From: DASRDE01 sp035652755
Lineage (GTDB): Bacteria; Vulcanimicrobiota; Vulcanimicrobiia; Vulcanimicrobiales; Vulcanimicrobiaceae
Direction of reading: 5' to 3'
NCBI GenBank assembly: GCA_035652755.1
Contig: DASRDE010000104.1
Span: 1 to 8,762 of the forward strand
DNA length: 8,762 nt
Shown: piece after piece, positions 4,960-8,762 of the stretch
How positions within the stretch are numbered: the stretch's first letter is position 1
Layout of the letters: every line of letters begins with the position of its first letter
Position numbers and translations under genes: made by a program
Notes under the pieces: model-generated
Told to the model about the DNA's origin: nothing
Seen by the model: only the letters and a program-made list of their open reading frames with translations
Database searches by the model: none

Positions 4960-6564
4960 ATGGAGAAAATCGTGGTGGCCGGCGGCGGCACGATGGGCGC
5001 GGGCATCGCGTTTGTCGCGGCAAAGGCCGGTTTTGCGGTGGATTTGGTCGAGCCCGAGTCAGCGGCGCAGGACCGCGCCCGCTCGCAGATTGCCAAACAG
5101 GCCGAGCGGTTCAAAGTGCCCGACGCTGCGCAGCGAATTCAGCTGTACGCATCGATCCCGGACCAGTCGGATGCCGGGCTGGCAATCGAAGCGGTCCCCG
5201 AGCGGCTCGACCTCAAGCGCGCCATCTTCGCACAACTCGCGCGGAGCTTGGGTCCTTCGGCCCTGCTCGCAACCAACACGTCGTCGCTTGCAGTTGGGGA
5301 AATCGCTGCCGGCATCGAGCACCCGCAGCGCGTGCTCGGTCTGCACTTCTTCAACCCTCCTTCGCTGATGCAACTCGTGGAAATCGTGTACACACCCGAC
5401 ACGGGCGACGACGAAATCGATCGCGCCCGCGAGCTCGTCGAACGTTTCGGTAAGACCGCCGTGCTCGCGGCGGATACGCCCGGATTCATCGTCAATCGCG
5501 TCGCGCGTCCGTTCTATCTTCAGTCGCTGCGCGCGCTTGCGGCGGGAGCGGCACCGCTCGAGGATCTCGATCGCCTCGCACGAGGCGCCGGCTTCCGAAT
5601 GGGACCGTTCGAGCTCATGGACCTGATCGGATTGGACGTCAATCTGGCAACGTCGGAGTCGATCTACGAGCGCACGGGTGCCGAGCGGTTCGAACCGGTC
5701 GCTCTGCAGCGCGAGATGGTAGCGCAAAATCGTTTGGGCCGCAAAACCGGTGCGGGATTTTACGATTACTCGAACGGGGCGCCCCCGCACGACGACGCCG
5801 CGCCGGCGCCGCCCCAAAGTGTGAATTCGGATGAAAAGATCGTCATCGTCGGTGCCGGCGGCCTTGCCGAGGAGCTGCACGATGCGTTGCAGCGCGCATA
5901 TTCGGACGTATCGCTCTGGGAAGACGAAGAGGCGTTGGATGAATTGCCGCTCGACGCCACGATCGTCATCGACGTCGGCGACGGCGCCCGCGATCGCGGT
6001 GCCGTCCTTGAGGGCTTGGACGCGTCGCTCCCGCGCGAAACGATGATCTTCGCGGATGCCTATGCCACCGATCTCTCGGGAGCCGCGCGCCGGATGAAGT
6101 TTCCCGACCGTCTCGTCGGATACGGCGTGCTCGCATCGCTCGAAACCCAGCGGGCGATCGAGATCGTCGACTCGGAGGACGTCTCCGACGACGGCCTGGA
6201 GTTGGCGCAGGAACTCTTTGAATCGATCGGGCGCAACGTCGTACTCGTAGAGGATTCGCCGGCGCTGTTTTTGGGCCGCGTCGTCGGATCGATCGTCAAC
6301 GAAGCAGTCTACGCGGTTGAAGAGGACGTGGCCTCGGCCGACGACATCGACGTCGCAATGCAACTGGGAACGAATTATCCGCGCGGGCCGCTGGCCTGGG
6401 GGCGCGAAATCGGAGGCGATCGCGTGCGCCGCATTCTCCAGCGTTTGGCAAAGGCTGAGGGCGCGGCGTTTGCGCCGCACCGCGCGCTGTGGGTCCTCGA
6501 TGCGCAGAGTCCGGACGAAGCATCCGGGATCGAAGAAGGAGCAATGGTTCTTGGAGAATCGTGA
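4960..6564 (+). CDS. 3-hydroxyacyl-CoA dehydrogenase, PaaH type with duplicated module
   Basis: This 534-residue cytoplasmic enzyme oxidises (S)-3-hydroxyacyl-CoA to 3-oxoacyl-CoA with NAD+. Module 1 (1-285): Rossmann motif GGGTMGAG (8-15), NTSSL (106-110), LHFFNPP with catalytic H129 (128-134), partner E141 in QLVEIV, DTPGFIVNRVARP (172-184), then the helical dimerisation domain MGPFELMDLIGLDV and LGRKTGAGFYDY (259-270). A linker rich in A, P and D (273-290) leads to module 2: a second nucleotide-binding-like fold (VIVGAGGLAEEL, 296-306) and a second helical domain (DSPALFLGRVVGSIVNEA, 432-449, and NYPRGPLAWGREIG). The second H position is G389, so that half is probably noncatalytic. This plan resembles PaaH (3-hydroxyadipyl-CoA dehydrogenase). 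ATG 4960 is the only reasonable start; the SD before it is weak. Its last 14 bases overlap the thiolase gene. Confidence 0.93.
   Translation: MEKIVVAGGGTMGAGIAFVAAKAGFAVDLVEPESAAQDRARSQIAKQAERFKVPDAAQRIQLYASIPDQSDAGLAIEAVPERLDLKRAIFAQLARSLGPSALLATNTSSLAVGEIAAGIEHPQRVLGLHFFNPPSLMQLVEIVYTPDTGDDEIDRARELVERFGKTAVLAADTPGFIVNRVARPFYLQSLRALAAGAAPLEDLDRLARGAGFRMGPFELMDLIGLDVNLATSESIYERTGAERFEPVALQREMVAQNRLGRKTGAGFYDYSNGAPPHDDAAPAPPQSVNSDEKIVIVGAGGLAEELHDALQRAYSDVSLWEDEEALDELPLDATIVIDVGDGARDRGAVLEGLDASLPRETMIFADAYATDLSGAARRMKFPDRLVGYGVLASLETQRAIEIVDSEDVSDDGLELAQELFESIGRNVVLVEDSPALFLGRVVGSIVNEAVYAVEEDVASADDIDVAMQLGTNYPRGPLAWGREIGGDRVRRILQRLAKAEGAAFAPHRALWVLDAQSPDEASGIEEGAMVLGES
6534..6541 (+). promoter_or_regulatory. 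ribosome binding site deciding the TTG start of the thiolase gene
   Basis: AGAAGGAG lies inside the end of the dehydrogenase gene and 9 nt before TTG 6551. An ATG at 6544 is in the dehydrogenase frame and cannot start the thiolase. The site therefore supports the non-ATG start and efficient coupling. Confidence 0.75.
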
Positions 6565-7750
6565 AGTCGTCGTCGTCGACGCGGTGCGTACGCCCATCGG
6601 ACGGTACGCCGGCGCGCTGGCAACGGTCCGTCCGGACGACCTGGCCGCACTCGTCGTTAGAGCGCTGGTCGAACGCACGGGCGTGAAAGCCGAGTCGATC
6701 GACGACGTGTTTTTCGGCGCGGCCAATCAAAGCGGGGAAGATAATCGCAACGTGGCGCGCATGGCGGTGCTTCTGGCCGGCTTGCCGGTCGAGGTGCCGG
6801 GCACGACGGTCAACCGGCTGTGCGGCAGCAGTCTGCAAGCGATCAATTCGGCCGCGCAGGCGATCGCGTGGGGCGACGGCGACGTGATGATCGCCGGCGG
6901 CGTCGAGTCGATGACGCGTGCGCCGTTCGTGCAACTCAAGCCGGAAAAAGCCTTCGATCGCGCGCCGGAGATCTTCGACACGACGATCGGCTGGCGCATG
7001 GTCAATCCGCGAATGAAGGAGCTCTATCCGCCGATCTCGTTGGGCGAAACGGCCGAGCGCGTTGCCGAACGGTATGCCATTACGCGCGAAGAGCAAGATC
7101 GCTTCGCGCTGGAGTCGCAACGCAGGGCAAAGTCGGCGATGGATCGCGGCGTCTTCGGCGACGAGATCATTCCGGTTCCGGTGATGCGCGGCAAGGAGCG
7201 CATCGACGTAAACGTCGACGAGCATCCCCGGCCCGAAACGACGTTGGAAGCGCTCGCGAAACTTAAACCCGCATTTAAAGCGGGCGGTACGGTTACTGCC
7301 GGCAACTCCTCGGGCATCAACGACGGCGCAAGCGCGCTGCTGTTGGCCGAACGCCGCGCGGCCGAGCGGTTGGGGCTCCATCCGATCGCGCGCGTCGTCG
7401 CTTCCGGCGCCGCCGGCGTGCATCCCGACGTCATGGGCCTGGGTCCGATTCCCGCAACGCGTAAGGCGCTGCAGCGGGCCGGCCTGACCATGGGCGACAT
7501 CGACCTGGTCGAAATCAACGAAGCCTTCGCTGCGCAGTCGCTGGCATGTCTGCGCGACCTGGAGATTGCGCCGGAAAAGGCGAACGTCAACGGAGGCGCG
7601 ATCGCGCTCGGGCACCCGCTGGGCGCAAGCGGAGCCCGCATCGCGACCACGCTGTTGCACGAACTGCGGCGCCGAAAGGGGCGCTACGGCGTCGCCACCA
7701 TGTGCATCGGCGTGGGCCAAGGCATCACGACGATTTTCGAAAGGATATGA
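6551..7750 (+). CDS. acyl-CoA C-acyltransferase (thiolase), PaaJ/PcaF-like
   Basis: This 399-residue enzyme cleaves 3-oxoacyl-CoA with free CoA to release acetyl-CoA. The acyl-carrying cysteine is C91 in NRLCGSSLQAI (88-98); H355 lies in GGAIALGHPLGASGAR (348-363) and the second base C385 in CIGVGQG (385-391), so all catalytic residues are present. Subfamily marks VRTPIGRYAGAL, ANQSGEDNRNVARMA and FDTTIGWR (142-149) strongly recall 3-oxoadipyl-CoA thiolases (PcaF) and the phenylacetate thiolase PaaJ; assignment to that branch is my recognition, not an alignment. The start is TTG 6551 (MENREVVVVDAVRTP), which gives the family's usual N-terminus and has a strong ribosome binding site; the open frame to 6317 is only a shadow of the dehydrogenase. 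It is cotranscribed with the dehydrogenase (14-base overlap) and aldehyde dehydrogenase (7-base gap). Confidence 0.95.
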   Translation: MENREVVVVDAVRTPIGRYAGALATVRPDDLAALVVRALVERTGVKAESIDDVFFGAANQSGEDNRNVARMAVLLAGLPVEVPGTTVNRLCGSSLQAINSAAQAIAWGDGDVMIAGGVESMTRAPFVQLKPEKAFDRAPEIFDTTIGWRMVNPRMKELYPPISLGETAERVAERYAITREEQDRFALESQRRAKSAMDRGVFGDEIIPVPVMRGKERIDVNVDEHPRPETTLEALAKLKPAFKAGGTVTAGNSSGINDGASALLLAERRAAERLGLHPIARVVASGAAGVHPDVMGLGPIPATRKALQRAGLTMGDIDLVEINEAFAAQSLACLRDLEIAPEKANVNGGAIALGHPLGASGARIATTLLHELRRRKGRYGVATMCIGVGQGITTIFERI

Positions 7751-7757
7751 CGCAACC

Positions 7758-8762
7758 ATGACCGCGACCGCGGCACCGCCGGTTACGAAGCTGCTGATTA
7801 AGAACGAGTGGGTCGACGCGCACGAAGGCGCGCTGTACGACGATCTCAACCCCGCGACCGGATCCGTTTTGGCGCAGGTCTCCGCCGCCTCCCGCGCGGA
7901 TGTCGATCGCGCGGTTGCCGCCGCGCGCGCCGCTTTCGACGGCGGTAAATGGGCAACGATGGCCGCCTCCCGTCGCGCAAAGATCCTCTACAAGATGGCG
8001 CAGTTGATCGCCGAGCGCGCCGGCGACTTGGCGCTGCTCGAGGTGCGCGACAACGGCAAGACGATCGGTACGGCCAAGGGCGAGCTCGGCGCGATCGTCG
8101 ACTGTTTCGAATTCTACGCCGGAGCCGCGACGAAGAATTACGGCAGCACGCTGCCGGGCCCGGCCAACGGGCACATCGCGTATACGCTGCGCGATCCGGT
8201 CGGCGTCGTCGGGGCGATCGTTCCGTGGAACTTTCCGCTGCTGCTCGCGTCGTGGAAGGTGGCGCCGGCGCTCGCCGCCGGCTGCACGATCGTGCTCAAG
8301 CCGGCACCGTCCACGCCGTTGACTGCGATAGAGTTGGGCAAGATCGCAATCGAGGCCGGCTTACCCGAGGGCGTGCTCAACATTCTTACCGGGCCGGGCC
8401 GCGATCTCGGCCAAGCGCTGGTGGAACATTCCGGCATCGACAAGATTGCCTTCACCGGCAGCACGCAAACGGGAAAGCAAGTCGCGGCAACGGCGGCAGC
8501 CACGCTCAAGCGCGTAACGCTGGAACTGGGAGGGAAATCACCGTCGGTCGTCTTCGACGATGCGGACGTCAATCAAGCCGTCAACGGAGCGCTGTACGGC
8601 ATTTTTTACAATGCCGGGCAAACGTGCGAAGCACGTTCGCGCATATTGCTCCAAGAGTCCATCGCGGACGAGTTCATCGCCCTGTTTTCGGAAAAGGCGC
8701 AGAAGCTGCGCGTCGGCAATCCCGAGGATCCCAAAACGCACGTGGGCGCGATCTCGATGCAG
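7758..8762 (+). CDS. aldehyde dehydrogenase, NAD(P)-dependent (3' end outside window)
   Basis: The visible 335 residues run to the window edge, about two thirds of the ~490 residues usual for the family. The enzyme oxidises an aldehyde to its carboxylic acid. Seen in order: PWNFP (156-160, cofactor and oxyanion region), KPAPSTP (181-187), FTGSTQTGK (232-240, cofactor fingerprint), LELGGKSP with general base E256 (255-262) and GQTCEA with nucleophile C290 (287-292). The pattern (DPVGVVGAIVPWNFPLLLA) is that of the betaine-aldehyde/phenylacetaldehyde-type class, so an aromatic or aliphatic aldehyde is plausible but not proven. ATG 7758 is the only sensible start; AGGA at 7742-7745 is 12 nt away, somewhat far. 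Only 7 bases separate it from the thiolase stop, so it belongs to the same operon. Confidence 0.95.
   Translation, partial: MTATAAPPVTKLLIKNEWVDAHEGALYDDLNPATGSVLAQVSAASRADVDRAVAAARAAFDGGKWATMAASRRAKILYKMAQLIAERAGDLALLEVRDNGKTIGTAKGELGAIVDCFEFYAGAATKNYGSTLPGPANGHIAYTLRDPVGVVGAIVPWNFPLLLASWKVAPALAAGCTIVLKPAPSTPLTAIELGKIAIEAGLPEGVLNILTGPGRDLGQALVEHSGIDKIAFTGSTQTGKQVAATAAATLKRVTLELGGKSPSVVFDDADVNQAVNGALYGIFYNAGQTCEARSRILLQESIADEFIALFSEKAQKLRVGNPEDPKTHVGAISMQ

Noticed and set aside
4911..5453. 180-codon plus-strand frame starting MNPGGSPVTPRE
   Set aside because: Overlaps the dehydrogenase gene in another frame; translation is an R/G/A-rich shadow.
5059..6726. 555-codon open frame on the minus strand
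   Set aside because: It lies wholly antisense to the dehydrogenase and thiolase genes, has no recognisable motif, and is arginine/histidine-rich as expected for the shadow of a GC-rich gene.
6296..7849. 517-codon open frame on the minus strand
   Set aside because: Antisense to the well-supported thiolase gene; low-complexity R/A/H-rich translation with no domain.

Overview
The window is a GC-rich, gene-dense stretch of bacterial chromosome. It carries ten protein genes, two of them cut by the window edges, and no RNA gene, insertion sequence, CRISPR array or phage gene that I can see. Starts are ATG, GTG and TTG. Three genes share a clear Shine-Dalgarno of the AGAAGGAG/GAGGAG type exactly 9 nt before the start, so the host uses canonical SD initiation. 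Gene content (a cytidylate kinase-like protein, a lysine/arginine-rich histone-like protein, a YjfB-like peptide, PaaH/PaaJ-type beta-oxidation genes) would suit a GC-rich environmental lineage of the Eremiobacterota/Terrabacteria kind. This is inference only and no marker gene fixes the taxon.

Layout. 1-1706 (+): the end of a cytidylate kinase-like gene overlaps an MFS exporter gene by ATGA. 1711-1733: a hairpin with its U-tract on the minus strand ends the convergent histone-like gene (1755-2069, -), which has a good promoter at 2124-2152 and a hairpin in its leader. 2183-2977 (+): an alpha/beta hydrolase, whose 3' end overlaps a 58-residue membrane protein gene (2937-3113, -) absent from a simple long-ORF list. 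3209-3367 (+): a 52-residue YjfB-like putative motility peptide with its own SD, a possible sigma-28-like promoter and a strong terminator (3407-3443). A near-perfect palindrome that fits the Gram-positive-type LexA box follows directly, 53 nt before a secreted phosphoesterase gene (3511-4335, +). 4348-4893 (-): a Nudix hydrolase. 4960 to the right edge (+): an operon of 3-hydroxyacyl-CoA dehydrogenase (PaaH type), thiolase (PaaJ/PcaF type) and an aldehyde dehydrogenase.

How the genes work together. The last three genes form a credible catabolic unit: aldehyde oxidation to an acid, then, after CoA activation outside this window, NAD-dependent 3-hydroxyacyl-CoA oxidation and thiolytic cleavage. 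The closest resemblance I recognise is to lower phenylacetate/beta-ketoadipate pathway enzymes. The rest are separate small transcription units. I found no complete novel system. The parts most worth a second look lie at about 2085-2152 and 2937-3510: two small proteins, two putative special promoters or operators, and a terminator.
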